From the NCBI GenBank assembly GCA_965229785.1, contig CBDDJS010000001.1, forward strand, positions 7,874,001-7,938,000: a stretch of DNA of 64,000 nt, in the 5' to 3' direction. The first letter of the stretch is position 1. Every line of letters starts with the position of its first letter. This document shows, piece after piece, positions 26,785 through 36,299 of the stretch. Both the position numbers and the translations under genes were made by a program. This stretch comes from JAWPMT01 sp965229785. Its GTDB lineage: Bacteria; Bacteroidota; Bacteroidia; Cytophagales; Cyclobacteriaceae. Under the pieces are notes generated by a model. The model saw only the letters and a list, made by a program, of their open reading frames with translations, had not been told where the DNA came from and did no database searches.

Positions 26785-28209
26785 ATGAGTAGGTTCAGGT
26801 CGTTGATCGTTCTTTTTCTGGCTTCCGTCGTGGTAAGTTGTGAGCAGGAGGACAGGTCAGAACGACCCTTGAACTTTATTGTCATTTTTGCCGACGATAT
26901 GGGCTATGGTGACCTCAGTAGTTTTGGACATCCCACTATTCAAACACCCAATTTGGACCGAATGGTAGCCGAAGGTCAGAAATGGTCTCAGTTCTATGTT
27001 GCGGCTCCAGTCTGTACCCCTAGTAGGGCGGCTTTGCTAACGGGTCGGTATCCTATTAGAAATGGCATGACTTCAAAGAAGAAAGGCGTTCTTTTTCCCA
27101 ATTCATCCGGAGGATTGCCACAAAACGAAGTGACCATTGCCGAGGTATTGAAACAAAAAAACTATGCCACTGCGGCGGTTGGCAAATGGCATTTAGGACA
27201 CCTGCCTGAGTTTTTACCGATGGCTCAGGGATTTGATCAGTATTATGGGATTCCGTATTCCAACGACATGAATGCCACGGTAGACTGGTCTGTTTATCGA
27301 AGGAACGTAGCTGACCCCAGATACCAGGCAACTACGGACATGTACAATGTCCCGCTATTCGAAAACGAAGAGGTGATTGAACGGCCAGTCAATCAGCATA
27401 CCATTACCAAAAGGTATACCGAAAAGGCGCTTGCGTTCATAGAAGAAAAGAGAGACGAACCATTCTTTTTATACCTGGCTCACAGTTTACCTCATATCCC
27501 GCTTTTTGTACATACCAAATTCGAAGGAACAAGCAAGCAGGGGCTTTATGGAGACGTGATTCAGGAAATTGACTGGAGTGTAGGCGAGATATTGACGAAG
27601 CTGGAAGAAGTTGCATTGGACCGTCAAACCATTGTAGTCTTTACTTCCGATAACGGACCATGGCTGGCATTTGAAACTCATGGAGGATCAGCAGGACCTT
27701 TACGAGCGGGAAAAGGAACAACCTTTGAAGGCGGCCAGCGGGTACCAGCGATTTTTTGGGGACCGGGAAATGTAAAGCCCGGCGTGGTGGACGAATTAGG
27801 ATCTACCCTTGATTTAATGAATACATTCGCTTCTATGTCTGGTACGAATATTCCGGATGATCGTAAGATGGACGGCTATGATTTATCGGAAGTACTTTCT
27901 GGGAAACGTACTAAAGGGCCGAGGAATGAATTTTTTTACTGGACAGGTGCGGAGCTATATGCTGCCAGAGTCGGAAAATGGAAACTTCATATTCGACAAA
28001 CAGAACCTGTTAATTATTGGAATCGCATTGGATTATTAGAAAGTCCTGAATTGTATAACCTGGAGGCTGATATTTCTGAAAAATATGATGTGTCTAATAC
28101 CCACAGTGATGTGGTTGAGCGATTGAAACAAACACTGAAACTCCACGAAATGGATATAACTGACCCTTTACCTGACAATCTGATGGGTACGTTGGATCAG
28201 GAATTTTAA
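26785..28209 (+). CDS. Sulfatase (formylglycine-dependent, arylsulfatase-like)
   Basis: 474 residues. Lipoprotein signal with VVSC near residues 17-20. The active-site motif C-T-P-S-R begins at Cys77, the residue converted to formylglycine. FADDMGYGDLSSFG near 35-48 supplies the first metal-binding aspartates, VGKWHLGH near 130 and FTSDNGPW near 290 complete the site. It would remove sulfate from a carbohydrate outside the cytoplasm, which fits the sugar operon and suggests a sulfated polysaccharide substrate. A formylglycine-generating or anSME enzyme is not in the window. The stop codon is two bases from the stop of the opposite-strand chemoreceptor. Confidence 0.93.
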   Translation: MSRFRSLIVLFLASVVVSCEQEDRSERPLNFIVIFADDMGYGDLSSFGHPTIQTPNLDRMVAEGQKWSQFYVAAPVCTPSRAALLTGRYPIRNGMTSKKKGVLFPNSSGGLPQNEVTIAEVLKQKNYATAAVGKWHLGHLPEFLPMAQGFDQYYGIPYSNDMNATVDWSVYRRNVADPRYQATTDMYNVPLFENEEVIERPVNQHTITKRYTEKALAFIEEKRDEPFFLYLAHSLPHIPLFVHTKFEGTSKQGLYGDVIQEIDWSVGEILTKLEEVALDRQTIVVFTSDNGPWLAFETHGGSAGPLRAGKGTTFEGGQRVPAIFWGPGNVKPGVVDELGSTLDLMNTFASMSGTNIPDDRKMDGYDLSEVLSGKRTKGPRNEFFYWTGAELYAARVGKWKLHIRQTEPVNYWNRIGLLESPELYNLEADISEKYDVSNTHSDVVERLKQTLKLHEMDITDPLPDNLMGTLDQEF

Positions 28210-28211
28210 AA

Positions 28212-30167
28212 TCATTCGGATTTTGAAGGATCGACTTCACTTAATTTGAATTGATCCATTTTTTCAATAAGCCGCCGGGCGATCGTCATCACCTGTTCTG
28301 TTTGTTCGAAGTAAACGGACATACTGGAAGAAAGCTGTGAAGAGGAACTGGCAATTTCCTCGGTTCCTGCCGCTGTTTCTTCTGCTATGACCACAATTTC
28401 TTCAGTGATCGATTCCACTTGTTGGACATCCCTGGTCTGTTGTTCAGCGGCTTCTACAATGTTTTCAGAATAATTCAGTGTTTTTGAATAGGAGTTTGTA
28501 ATGCCAGAAAAAGCTTCCGAGGCGTCATTTGTGGTACTTTCGGCATTTTTGATACGAGTTGCCATGCTTTCGATAAGTGCGGAGGTAGAGGTCGTTGAAG
28601 CCTGTACTTTTTCGATCAGTTTTTCAATGTCTTTTGCAAATGATCTGGAGTCGTTTGCCAGTTTACGGATCTCTTCAGCGACTACCGCAAAGCCACGACC
28701 TGCATCTCCTGCTTGTGCGGCTTCTATGGCCGCATTCAAAGCGAGTAAATTGGTTTGTGCGGCAATGTCTTTGATCATGTTCAGCACTCCTGAGATATCA
28801 TTCGTTGTTTTTTCCAACTCCTGAATGGAATCATGACTGTCGTCGGACAGAGATTGTACCTCCTTCATGGCCTGATCTGTTTGAGCCATTACGGTTAAAC
28901 CTCCATTACTTTCATTTACTCCTTCTCTTGCAGCTTGATTGATGGTTGCTGCCTGTTCATTGACCTTTCTGGAAAGGTTCACAACACCTTCAATCAACTG
29001 AGAAGACCGGTCAATTTTATGAACCTGATTACTGGCCCCTTCACTCATTTCCTGGGTGGAGGCTGCTATTTCCTGAGTGCCAAGTAGGATCTCCTGACTT
29101 TCCGTGGTGATCTGTTCAGAAGAATTCCCGATTTCTCTGATCTGTCCCGCCAGATCCCGCAACAAGTCTTCAAGGTTATGAAGCCCCTGATTCATGTTGT
29201 TCGCCAGTTCTTTGATCGTGCCTTGCGCATCCACCTCATATCGTTGTGATAGGTCACCTTGTGCCAGGGCATTGGCGATTCGGTCAATTTCCATAAAAGG
29301 CACGGCAATGGTATCAAATAGTCGATTGAGTGATTCCCCTAACTCTTTCCATTCATCTTTTTTAGTGTCCGTATTGATCCTTACGTTCAGATTACCCGAT
29401 TCGGAGGCCTCTTTCAGAACAAACTTTATGTCTTCCATAGTAAGCACGAGGTTCCGCCTTTGCCTTCTGAGTTCCTTGTTTTTATCGGTTAACTCGGTAC
29501 TTTGTCGTTCCACTTCGTCATGCTGTTCGACTAAATTCCTTTCGAAATTCATATTAATGATCATCAGAAAGAAGACCAGAAAGATCAAAATCAAAACGCT
29601 GGCGATCAGTAATCCCTGGTGAAGGGCCCAGCCGGCTTGCTCGTAGGGTAAATGATCTACAGGAATCCCCAGTGCCAGTAAACGGTGAAAAAAGATGACA
29701 GTGATTAACTGATAGATAATGAGCGAGAAGAAAAGGATTTGCTCGTTTTTGAAATCAACGATCATTAGGGTGCCTACGATCGTTAAGGGGATGAAGGGCT
29801 TCAGAAGATGGACATTGAGTACACCAATATCTATCCCCGCTTGTAGAAAGTGCTGATTGGCAAGGATGGAAGCAACAACCATATAAGCCGGTGTTAATCC
29901 TAACAGAAGCAATCGTGCAATCACATGATTATACTTGTTAAAAATGAAAACCAGCGCCGGGATAAATGTAAAGGCGAGGAATGCGGGAGCTATTTCCGGG
30001 ACATCAAACAGATATGAAACAAGTGCAAGTATTCCGGGATAGAAAAGTAGGGCAAACGAAAAACCATTCGTAAGCATCATGCGCTTCTTCATCATTTCTG
30101 GCATATGGGCCTCTATCCCTCGATGAAGTATGACTTGCTTCAACCATCCATCTTCGGTTGAATTCAT
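28212..30167 (-). CDS. Methyl-accepting chemotaxis protein-like receptor
   Basis: 651 residues. About six hydrophobic segments occupy residues 35-205, unlike classical receptors with two; there is no large periplasmic ligand domain, so the signal is probably sensed in or near the membrane. A coiled coil (about 210-250) and HAMP-like region (about 275-330) lead to the signalling domain, whose hairpin contains QTNLLALNAAIEAAQAGD and GFAVVAEEIRKLA. No CheA/CheW or flagellar gene is nearby; in gliding Bacteroidota such proteins may tune motility. The gene converges with the sulfatase gene, two bases apart. Confidence 0.88.
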   Translation of the reverse strand: MNSTEDGWLKQVILHRGIEAHMPEMMKKRMMLTNGFSFALLFYPGILALVSYLFDVPEIAPAFLAFTFIPALVFIFNKYNHVIARLLLLGLTPAYMVVASILANQHFLQAGIDIGVLNVHLLKPFIPLTIVGTLMIVDFKNEQILFFSLIIYQLITVIFFHRLLALGIPVDHLPYEQAGWALHQGLLIASVLILIFLVFFLMIINMNFERNLVEQHDEVERQSTELTDKNKELRRQRRNLVLTMEDIKFVLKEASESGNLNVRINTDTKKDEWKELGESLNRLFDTIAVPFMEIDRIANALAQGDLSQRYEVDAQGTIKELANNMNQGLHNLEDLLRDLAGQIREIGNSSEQITTESQEILLGTQEIAASTQEMSEGASNQVHKIDRSSQLIEGVVNLSRKVNEQAATINQAAREGVNESNGGLTVMAQTDQAMKEVQSLSDDSHDSIQELEKTTNDISGVLNMIKDIAAQTNLLALNAAIEAAQAGDAGRGFAVVAEEIRKLANDSRSFAKDIEKLIEKVQASTTSTSALIESMATRIKNAESTTNDASEAFSGITNSYSKTLNYSENIVEAAEQQTRDVQQVESITEEIVVIAEETAAGTEEIASSSSQLSSSMSVYFEQTEQVMTIARRLIEKMDQFKLSEVDPSKSE

Positions 30168-30271
30168 TAGCGTAAGGTCAAATATTAAAGGTAGATTTTA
30201 TGGCCAGTCCCTAAATAGCTAAACTACACAATCTGCAACGGACAAGCTACCCGTTTGCGTTGAGACAAAAC

Positions 30272-30297
30272 AAAAAAAGGATGGCTTTTGGCCATCC
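30272..30297 (-). terminator. Rho-independent terminator of the small lipoprotein gene
   Basis: On the minus strand GGATGGC, loop CAAAA, GCCATCC, then seven T residues (30272-30278). A perfect seven-base stem with a T tract, 27 bases after the stop at 30324. It also shields the downstream chemoreceptor gene from read-through. Confidence 0.9.
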
Positions 30298-30323
30298 TTC
30301 TTGATTAAATTCAATATAATTTT

Positions 30324-30848
30324 TTATTGCTCATTGAGAGTGAATTCCCATGGGGCTCCCTCGAATCCTTCAACTCTGTTCCCTGACTCTGGAATGGTAA
30401 ATGTCAATACCAAAGTTCTGGTTGCTGCATCAAGGGCAGAAACACGGGAAATAGTTACTTCGATACCATCGTTTCTGGTAAAGCGCTGAATACTGTTTTC
30501 CCCATCAAAGTCCCAGTCTCCATTAGCCGGCCATACAGTGAGCGCATCAGGCTCGTCCGTAGTGTTATGGCCCGAAGTGCCAAAATTACCGCCCCATACA
30601 AGTGTCGTGGCGTCCTCTGCACCACCAGAGAATGTAATGGTGAAATTCGTACCCCAGGTGTCAATCCGAGAGGTTCCATCAAATGTGACGTCCGCGCCAT
30701 CTCCAGCCAATGTCCAGGTACCTTCAATCAAGCCAAACTGGACTTCACCTGCAGTAGGTTCGGGATCCGGCTCGTCTCCCGGGCAACCGGTTAGTACCGT
30801 CAAAGCGACTAAACTGGCGCTAAGTAAAAGGATTTGAAATTTTTTCAT
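30324..30848 (-). CDS. Small hypothetical lipoprotein
   Basis: 174 residues. Signal peptide and lipobox LTGC near residues 18-21, then a proline/acidic tether (PGDEPDPEPTAGEV). The mature part is strand-rich: LIEGTWTLAGDGADVTFDG at the front resembles the opening of lipocalin-like or copper-resistance-like small barrels, but I cannot assign it. It has its own promoter element and its own terminator, so it is monocistronic. Located between the chemoreceptor and the ABC ATPase genes without an obvious link to either. Confidence 0.7.
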   Translation of the reverse strand: MKKFQILLLSASLVALTVLTGCPGDEPDPEPTAGEVQFGLIEGTWTLAGDGADVTFDGTSRIDTWGTNFTITFSGGAEDATTLVWGGNFGTSGHNTTDEPDALTVWPANGDWDFDGENSIQRFTRNDGIEVTISRVSALDAATRTLVLTFTIPESGNRVEGFEGAPWEFTLNEQ

Positions 30849-30885
30849 AAGTAAAGTGTTGTTGCTATGAATTAATACGTATCAC

Positions 30886-30893
30886 CAAAAGTA
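30886..30893 (-). promoter_or_regulatory. -7 element (TACTTTTG) of the small lipoprotein gene
   Basis: An exact TAnnTTTG match on the minus strand, 37 bases before the ATG at 30848. The nearest TTG lies only 11 bases upstream of it, too close for a standard -33 box. Confidence 0.4.
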
Positions 30894-30934
30894 TGATTTT
30901 TTTACAATTTTTTCCTGAGAAAATCTCACTGTAA

Positions 30935-31546
30935 TTAAGAAAAGTCCGTGATCGTCAGTTGGTGATCTGCAAAATCGTATTCATAACGAAGGTTTGAAGC
31001 GATTATGATGGTGCAATCCCCCTTTTTTTTCAAAATTTCTTCTTTGTACCAGGCTATTCCTTGTTCATCGAGATTAGAAGTAGGTTCATCTAACAAAAGC
31101 AAACTGCCTTCAGAAAATAGGGCTAATCCCAGTTTCAGGCGCTGTTTCATGCCTGAAGAAAAATCGCCCACGAATTTGTTTTGTGCTCCCTTCAACCCGA
31201 CACGCTCTAAGATCTGCGATGGAGCGATCAGGCTTTTCTTGAATTGGAAATGAAAATCGAGGTGTTCCTGAAGTGTTAACTCTTCCAGCAGGTGTTGATA
31301 AGGGGCGGCATAATTGACTTCTGTGATATGATCCTCTAGTTGGATCTGTTGTCCATTTTGCTGATAGGTGATTTTGCCCAGAGTAGCGGAATTGTACCCT
31401 GATATGATTTTCAGCATGGTGCTTTTACCAGAACCATTTCGGCCACAAATGGCATGAGCGGATTTTGACTCAATGTGATAATTGAGTTTCCTGAAAATCC
31501 ATTGTTTTCCAAACCGCTTGCTGATATGGTCCAGATGGATTTCCAA
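30935..31546 (-). CDS. Orphan ABC transporter ATP-binding protein
   Basis: 203 residues, all of it a single nucleotide-binding domain: Walker A GRNGSGKST near residue 35, signature FSSGMKQRLKLG near 130, Walker B LLLLDEPTSNLD near 150. TTG start at 31546, five bases after the lpxA stop; there is no ATG that keeps the first strand. No permease gene is adjacent. Placement at the end of the lipid A cluster suggests, without proving, an envelope lipid or lipoprotein export role with a membrane partner encoded elsewhere. Confidence 0.85.
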   Translation of the reverse strand: MEIHLDHISKRFGKQWIFRKLNYHIESKSAHAICGRNGSGKSTMLKIISGYNSATLGKITYQQNGQQIQLEDHITEVNYAAPYQHLLEELTLQEHLDFHFQFKKSLIAPSQILERVGLKGAQNKFVGDFSSGMKQRLKLGLALFSEGSLLLLDEPTSNLDEQGIAWYKEEILKKKGDCTIIIASNLRYEYDFADHQLTITDFS

Positions 31547-31551
31547 GGTGA

Positions 31552-32328
31552 TTATTCTACGCCTTTCATGATCCCTCTTTCGGAAGATCGAATGAAGTCA
31601 ATGATGATGTCTCTTTCCGGAGATTGAGGTATTTCCTTTTCCAGTACGGCGAGTGCCCTGGTGGTATTGTAATCGCTCATGTAGATGACCCGGTAAGCTT
31701 CTTGTATTTGATTAAGCACTTCGGTGGTGAAGCCTCGCCTTTTCAATCCTATGGCATTAACCCCACTATATCCGAGGGGTTCGCGCGCTGCAGAAACGAA
31801 TGGAGGAACGTCTTTCCTGACCAGTGAACCGCCGGCAATCATCACATGCGATCCAACTCTTACAAACTGCCGTACCGCTGCCAGCCCTCCAAGGACGGTA
31901 TAATCCCCAATTTCAACATGGCCGGCGACCTGAACTGAGTTGGAAAGGATGCATCGATCTCCAAGTAAACAATCGTGAGCGATGTGCACATAATTCATAA
32001 GCAGACAGTGTGAACCAATAGTGGTTTCTCCTCGCTCTTTTGTGCCTCTTGAAATGGTTACAAACTCGCGAATAGAAGTGTGATCACCTATTACTGTATA
32101 GGTTTTTTCTCCTTCATATTTCAGATCCTGAGGGATTGCTGAAACCTGAGCTCCGGGAAATATTTTGCAATCTGATCCGATCCGGGCACCTTCCCAAATG
32201 CAGGCATTAGGTCCCACCCAGGTATTGTCACCAATCACAACATCTTTATCGATGTAGGCAAAGGGTTCAACAATCACATTTTTACCTAAACGTGCTTCCG
32301 AATGTATGAATGCAGCGGGTTTTGTCAT
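31552..32328 (-). CDS. lpxA: Acyl-ACP--UDP-N-acetylglucosamine O-acyltransferase
   Basis: 258 residues, first step of lipid A synthesis: transfer of a 3-hydroxyacyl chain to the 3-OH of UDP-GlcNAc. The N-terminal two thirds is a left-handed beta-helix of hexapeptide repeats (IGDNTWVGPNACIW, IGSHCLL). The catalytic histidine is H118 in HIAHDC. The C-terminal alpha-helical part carries LKRRGFT, typical of LpxA and not of LpxD. The start overlaps the stop of the LpxC/FabZ gene (ATGA), giving translational coupling. Length equals that of well-studied LpxA proteins. Confidence 0.97.
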   Translation of the reverse strand: MTKPAAFIHSEARLGKNVIVEPFAYIDKDVVIGDNTWVGPNACIWEGARIGSDCKIFPGAQVSAIPQDLKYEGEKTYTVIGDHTSIREFVTISRGTKERGETTIGSHCLLMNYVHIAHDCLLGDRCILSNSVQVAGHVEIGDYTVLGGLAAVRQFVRVGSHVMIAGGSLVRKDVPPFVSAAREPLGYSGVNAIGLKRRGFTTEVLNQIQEAYRVIYMSDYNTTRALAVLEKEIPQSPERDIIIDFIRSSERGIMKGVE

Positions 32329-33719
32329 GTATCTTTTCTTGTGAGCACAGCGGTCATGGTACCTTCACATACCAGATTGTTGCCAACGTATGCTGTTCCT
32401 TTCATTTTTACAAAGCCTCTTCTGATGGGTGCCAGAAGATCACACCTGATTATTAACGTATCACCAGGGATTACCATTTTACGGAACTTGAAATTTTCTA
32501 TTCCTAGGAAGTAGGTCCAGTAATTTTCAGGATCATCCAGGGTGTTCATGGCCAGTATACCACCTATCTGGGCCACCGCCTCGATTTGAAGTACACCCGG
32601 CATGACCGGATTTCCTGGGAAATGCCCCTGAAAAAACGGTTCATTCATGGTCACATTCTTGATTCCGGCAACGGTTTCATCGTCGAGATGGAAAATCTTA
32701 TCGATCAGCAAAAAAGGATAGCGATGCGGGAGTAAGTTCTGAATTTGATGGATGTCCATCACCGCAGGCAATTTTGGATCGTAGGGAGGTACTTTGTTCA
32801 CCTCCGTTTGCTGCATTACTTTTTTGAGTTTTTTCGCAAAAGCAATGTTGGCCGCATGACCAGGACGAGCCGCCATGATCTGTGCCTTGATCGGTCTTCC
32901 AACCAAAGCCAGGTCACCGACAACATCCAGTAGTTTGTGTCGGGCCGGTTCATTCCTGTAGCGAAGGCTTACATTGTTCAGAATGCCCTCACCTTCCACT
33001 TTTACTTTTTTCTTCTTCAGCAGGTCAGCCAGGTAGTCCAGCTCATCTTCCTTTACTTCCCGATCTACAATGACGATGGCATTGCTCAGGTCTCCACCCT
33101 TGATCAGGTTGTTTTTATATAATTCTTCGATCTCATGCAGAAAACAAAACGTTCTGGCGGGAGAAATTTCTGTGTGAAAATCTTCAATGTTGTTCAGAGT
33201 AGCGTGCTGACTTCCCAGTACCGGAGATTTATAATCCACCATTACCGTCACCCGGTAGTCGTCCAGGGGTAACGCTGCTAACTCAATGTCATTTTTTTTG
33301 TCCTGATAGAATACACTTTCAGGGACTTCAAAGAAGTTCCTTTGCGCATTTTGTTCCTCAAGCCCTACTTCCAGGATGGATTCGATGAATTTTTCCGAGC
33401 TGCCATCCAGGATCGGAGGTTCGGGGCCGTCAAGCTGGATCAGGACATTGTCGATTTCCAGACCAACCAGTGCAGCCAGGGTATGTTCAACGGTATTTAC
33501 ACGAGCGCCATTTTCCTCAATAGAGGTGCCCCGGGATAAGTCCACTACATTGTCAACATCGGCATGAACAATCGGTTGACCTTCCAGATCAATTCGCTGG
33601 AATTTGATACCATGATTGGGCTTTGCCGGAACAAAAGTCATATTGGACACTACTCCGGTATGTAAACCCACTCCGGAAATGGTGACCTTGTCTTTGACGG
33701 TGTGCTGATGTAGCTTCAT
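32325..33719 (-). CDS. lpxC/fabZ: Bifunctional UDP-3-O-acyl-GlcNAc deacetylase / 3-hydroxyacyl-ACP dehydratase
   Basis: 464 residues. The N-terminal 300 or so form LpxC, the zinc deacetylase that commits the cell to lipid A: VEHTLAAL near residue 78 and HKLLDVVGDLAL near 258 supply zinc-binding histidines and the catalytic aspartate. The last 150 are FabZ, which dehydrates 3-hydroxyacyl-ACP: HRYPFLLID and HFPGNPVMPGVLQIEAVAQ, with its catalytic histidine and glutamate. The fusion is a Bacteroidota trait and lets one protein balance 3-hydroxyacyl-ACP use between lipid A and fatty acids. It lies between lpxD and lpxA. Confidence 0.97.
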   Translation of the reverse strand: MKLHQHTVKDKVTISGVGLHTGVVSNMTFVPAKPNHGIKFQRIDLEGQPIVHADVDNVVDLSRGTSIEENGARVNTVEHTLAALVGLEIDNVLIQLDGPEPPILDGSSEKFIESILEVGLEEQNAQRNFFEVPESVFYQDKKNDIELAALPLDDYRVTVMVDYKSPVLGSQHATLNNIEDFHTEISPARTFCFLHEIEELYKNNLIKGGDLSNAIVIVDREVKEDELDYLADLLKKKKVKVEGEGILNNVSLRYRNEPARHKLLDVVGDLALVGRPIKAQIMAARPGHAANIAFAKKLKKVMQQTEVNKVPPYDPKLPAVMDIHQIQNLLPHRYPFLLIDKIFHLDDETVAGIKNVTMNEPFFQGHFPGNPVMPGVLQIEAVAQIGGILAMNTLDDPENYWTYFLGIENFKFRKMVIPGDTLIIRCDLLAPIRRGFVKMKGTAYVGNNLVCEGTMTAVLTRKDT

Positions 33720-33818
33720 AGGATTGTCGCAAGATTATGGAAAAAAATGCTGACACGGCTTTCCCTGTTGAACATGTAATGCAAAGATTGTTTCAAAAAT
33801 GATTGATAGAATTAAGAC

Positions 33819-34871
33819 CTAAGACCCGCTTCCTTTTTCGGGCGCCAAATTTAGAAGTTTTTCTTCAAGATCACCTAGCCGCTTCATCACATCCGGCAGC
33901 TTCCTGAAGATTGCATAAGATTTGACGTAATTGTTGTAAGCGATGGCGGGACTTCCGTACCAGGCACTATCCGGCTTTGTGTTTTTCGTCATACCTGACT
34001 GAGCCTGAACTTTCGTTCCGTCCGCAAGTTTCAGATGCCCCACAATACCTGCCTGACCACCAATCACACATTGCTTCCCAATTTTAGTTGAGCCCGATAT
34101 GCCCGCCTGAGCCGCAATTACCGTATTGTCTCCAATTTCTACATTGTGAGCTACCTGTATAAGGTTGTCAAGTTTAACACCACTTTTGATGATCGTGGCA
34201 TCGAAAGTGGCACAATCAATGACGGTATTAGCACCTATATCTACATGGTCTTCCACAATCACTTTCCCCAATTGAGGGATTGTCTGGTAGGTGCCATCTG
34301 CCTGAGGAGCAAACCCGAATCCATCGCTTCCCAGAACGGCACCAGCCTGTAAAGTGCATTTTGACCCTATTTGACAGTTGGCATAAACTTTAACACCAGG
34401 GTACAAGATCGTTTTCTTCCCGATTTGTACATGATCACCAACATAGGTCTGCGGATAGATTTGTACTCCGTCGCCAATCACTGCTCCTTCTCCGATGTAA
34501 GCAAAGGCGCCGATGTATACGTCCTTTCCGATTTTTGCGGAGGGGCTAATGAAGTTAGGTGATTCCAGTCCGGATTTGTTTACCGTGGTGAGCCGCTGAT
34601 ACTCTGCCAGAAGTGTCGTAAAGCTGGCATATGGATCATCTACACGAATCAGCGTCGCTTTCACTGATGCTTTAAGTGCTAAGGTCTTATTGACAATCAC
34701 GGCCGTGGCTGCTGTCTTATAGAGATATGGCTCGTATTTTGGATTAGACAGAAAGGTGATGCTACCGGGTTGACCTTCTTCGATGTTGCTTATCGCAGAA
34801 ACGGTTAAGCTGCCATCGCCTTCCAGCTCGCCGTTGAGAATGTGGGCTACTTGCTCCAGGTTGAATTTCAT
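33819..34871 (-). CDS. lpxD: UDP-3-O-(3-hydroxyacyl)glucosamine N-acyltransferase
   Basis: 350 residues. The N-terminal uridine-binding domain of about 100 residues (SAISNIEEGQPGSITFLSNPK region) is followed by a left-handed beta-helix. The catalytic histidine lies near residue 242 in IQVAHNVEIGDNT, and AAQAGISGSTKIG is the pantetheine-side loop. The end DVMKRLGDLEEKL is the short C-terminal helix. It adds the second acyl chain to the product of LpxC. It is transcribed 99 bases upstream of the lpxC/fabZ gene. Confidence 0.97.
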   Translation of the reverse strand: MKFNLEQVAHILNGELEGDGSLTVSAISNIEEGQPGSITFLSNPKYEPYLYKTAATAVIVNKTLALKASVKATLIRVDDPYASFTTLLAEYQRLTTVNKSGLESPNFISPSAKIGKDVYIGAFAYIGEGAVIGDGVQIYPQTYVGDHVQIGKKTILYPGVKVYANCQIGSKCTLQAGAVLGSDGFGFAPQADGTYQTIPQLGKVIVEDHVDIGANTVIDCATFDATIIKSGVKLDNLIQVAHNVEIGDNTVIAAQAGISGSTKIGKQCVIGGQAGIVGHLKLADGTKVQAQSGMTKNTKPDSAWYGSPAIAYNNYVKSYAIFRKLPDVMKRLGDLEEKLLNLAPEKGSGS

Positions 34872-34913
34872 GTAATAAAGGCGGATTTAGTGTTCAGTCA
34901 AATAGACCCAACT

Positions 34914-36149
34914 TCAAGCTGTAAAGTTGATGTCTTTGGGCCAACACAGGTAATATTTTTTCACAATCTTGCTCATCGCTTTTATATTGGGCAGGTCTGT
35001 CGCATGGGCAACATCCAATACCGTACCATCTTTCATGAGCACTTTGATGCTTTTACCAGATGAAATGTACGCGGCATTGGTTACTTTCCCTTTCCGGACA
35101 AAATACTTTGCATCGGTTTCTGAAAATTCCCACGCTCGCGAGACTTCTGTCACGAGTTGATCGTAGGTGTCCTTTGGGATCTTTTCATTGAAAAGTTTCA
35201 CACGAAAAAGTTTACGATGCAGCAGCATTTTGCTGATGGTATGCAATACTCGATCCTTGTGATTGGACCAAAATTTGATCGATCCCCAGATATCAGTATC
35301 ATCCATGAGCATGAATACGTCCAGGATATCTGGATCTTCTTCAAAGTCTTTTTGGGTAATGTCTCTTTCCAGAAATAGCTTCAAGGCCGGAGTGGCCGTT
35401 ACATCTTTTCCTTCCTGGGTCAGTTTTTTGGCACGCTTGATCAGTTCGATTAGCATCCGTTCCGCACTGATGGCCGTTTTATGAAGGTAGACCTGCCAAT
35501 ACATCAAACGCCTGGCACTTAAGAAGTTCTCCAGACTGTAGATGGCTTTTTCTTCCACAACCAACTCATCGTTGACCAGGTTTAGCATTTTGATGATGCG
35601 TTCTGCGCCGATAGTACCTTCACTTACGCCGGTAAAAAAACAATCACGCTGAAGATAATCCATGCGGTCCGTGTCCAGCTGACTGGAAACCAATTGGGTC
35701 AAAAACTTACGGGGGTAGTCTCCCTGGTAAACCTGAATGGCCATGTCCAGACGCCCTCCAAATTCCCGATTCAGTTTTTTCATGGTCCACAACGTAATTT
35801 TTTCGTGATGGATGTCCCGGAACAAACTGAATTCCAGTGTATGAGAAAAGGGTCCGTGACCAATGTCATGGAGCAGGATTGCTACGATGGCTGCTTCCGC
35901 TTCCGCATCGAAGATCATGTGACCTTTGGACCGTAGCGATTCCAATGCCTGTTCCATAAGGTGCATGGCGCCAATGGCATGATGAAAACGCGTATGCAAA
36001 GCTCCGGGATAGACAAAATCCGTCAGACCCAGTTGCTTGATCCTCCTTAATCGTTGGAAGTAAGGATGCTGTATGATGTCGAAAATCAGATCGGATTGTA
36101 CAGAAATGAATCCGTAAACCGGATCATTGAAGATCTTCTTTTTATTCAA
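34914..36149 (-). CDS. HD-domain phosphohydrolase
   Basis: 411 residues. Metal-binding residues of the HD superfamily are visible: HTRFHHAIGAMHLM near residue 50 (first H), LLHDIGHGPFSHTLE near 90 (the HD doublet and following histidines) and LDTDRMDYLQRD near 155 (the distal aspartate). The layout is that of SAMHD1/dGTPase-like and YdhJ-like proteins that cleave phosphate esters of nucleotides. The start is TTG at 36149, fitting the conserved opening KIFNDPVYGFI. Substrate not known. It is the first gene of the minus-strand run through the lipid A genes and is divergent from porX. Confidence 0.88.
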   Translation of the reverse strand: MNKKKIFNDPVYGFISVQSDLIFDIIQHPYFQRLRRIKQLGLTDFVYPGALHTRFHHAIGAMHLMEQALESLRSKGHMIFDAEAEAAIVAILLHDIGHGPFSHTLEFSLFRDIHHEKITLWTMKKLNREFGGRLDMAIQVYQGDYPRKFLTQLVSSQLDTDRMDYLQRDCFFTGVSEGTIGAERIIKMLNLVNDELVVEEKAIYSLENFLSARRLMYWQVYLHKTAISAERMLIELIKRAKKLTQEGKDVTATPALKLFLERDITQKDFEEDPDILDVFMLMDDTDIWGSIKFWSNHKDRVLHTISKMLLHRKLFRVKLFNEKIPKDTYDQLVTEVSRAWEFSETDAKYFVRKGKVTNAAYISSGKSIKVLMKDGTVLDVAHATDLPNIKAMSKIVKKYYLCWPKDINFTA

Positions 36150-36299
36150 GTGTGTTTGATTTTGTTAAGCGAAGTTAAATGATCAACTTCTTTCAATTTA
36201 ATTTTCTTGAATTGCGTTGTTAAGAAAAGGAATATCTCAGGGTCCAATAAAATCTAGTGAAAGTACCAATGAAGAGGTATTACCCAATAAATTGCGCGT

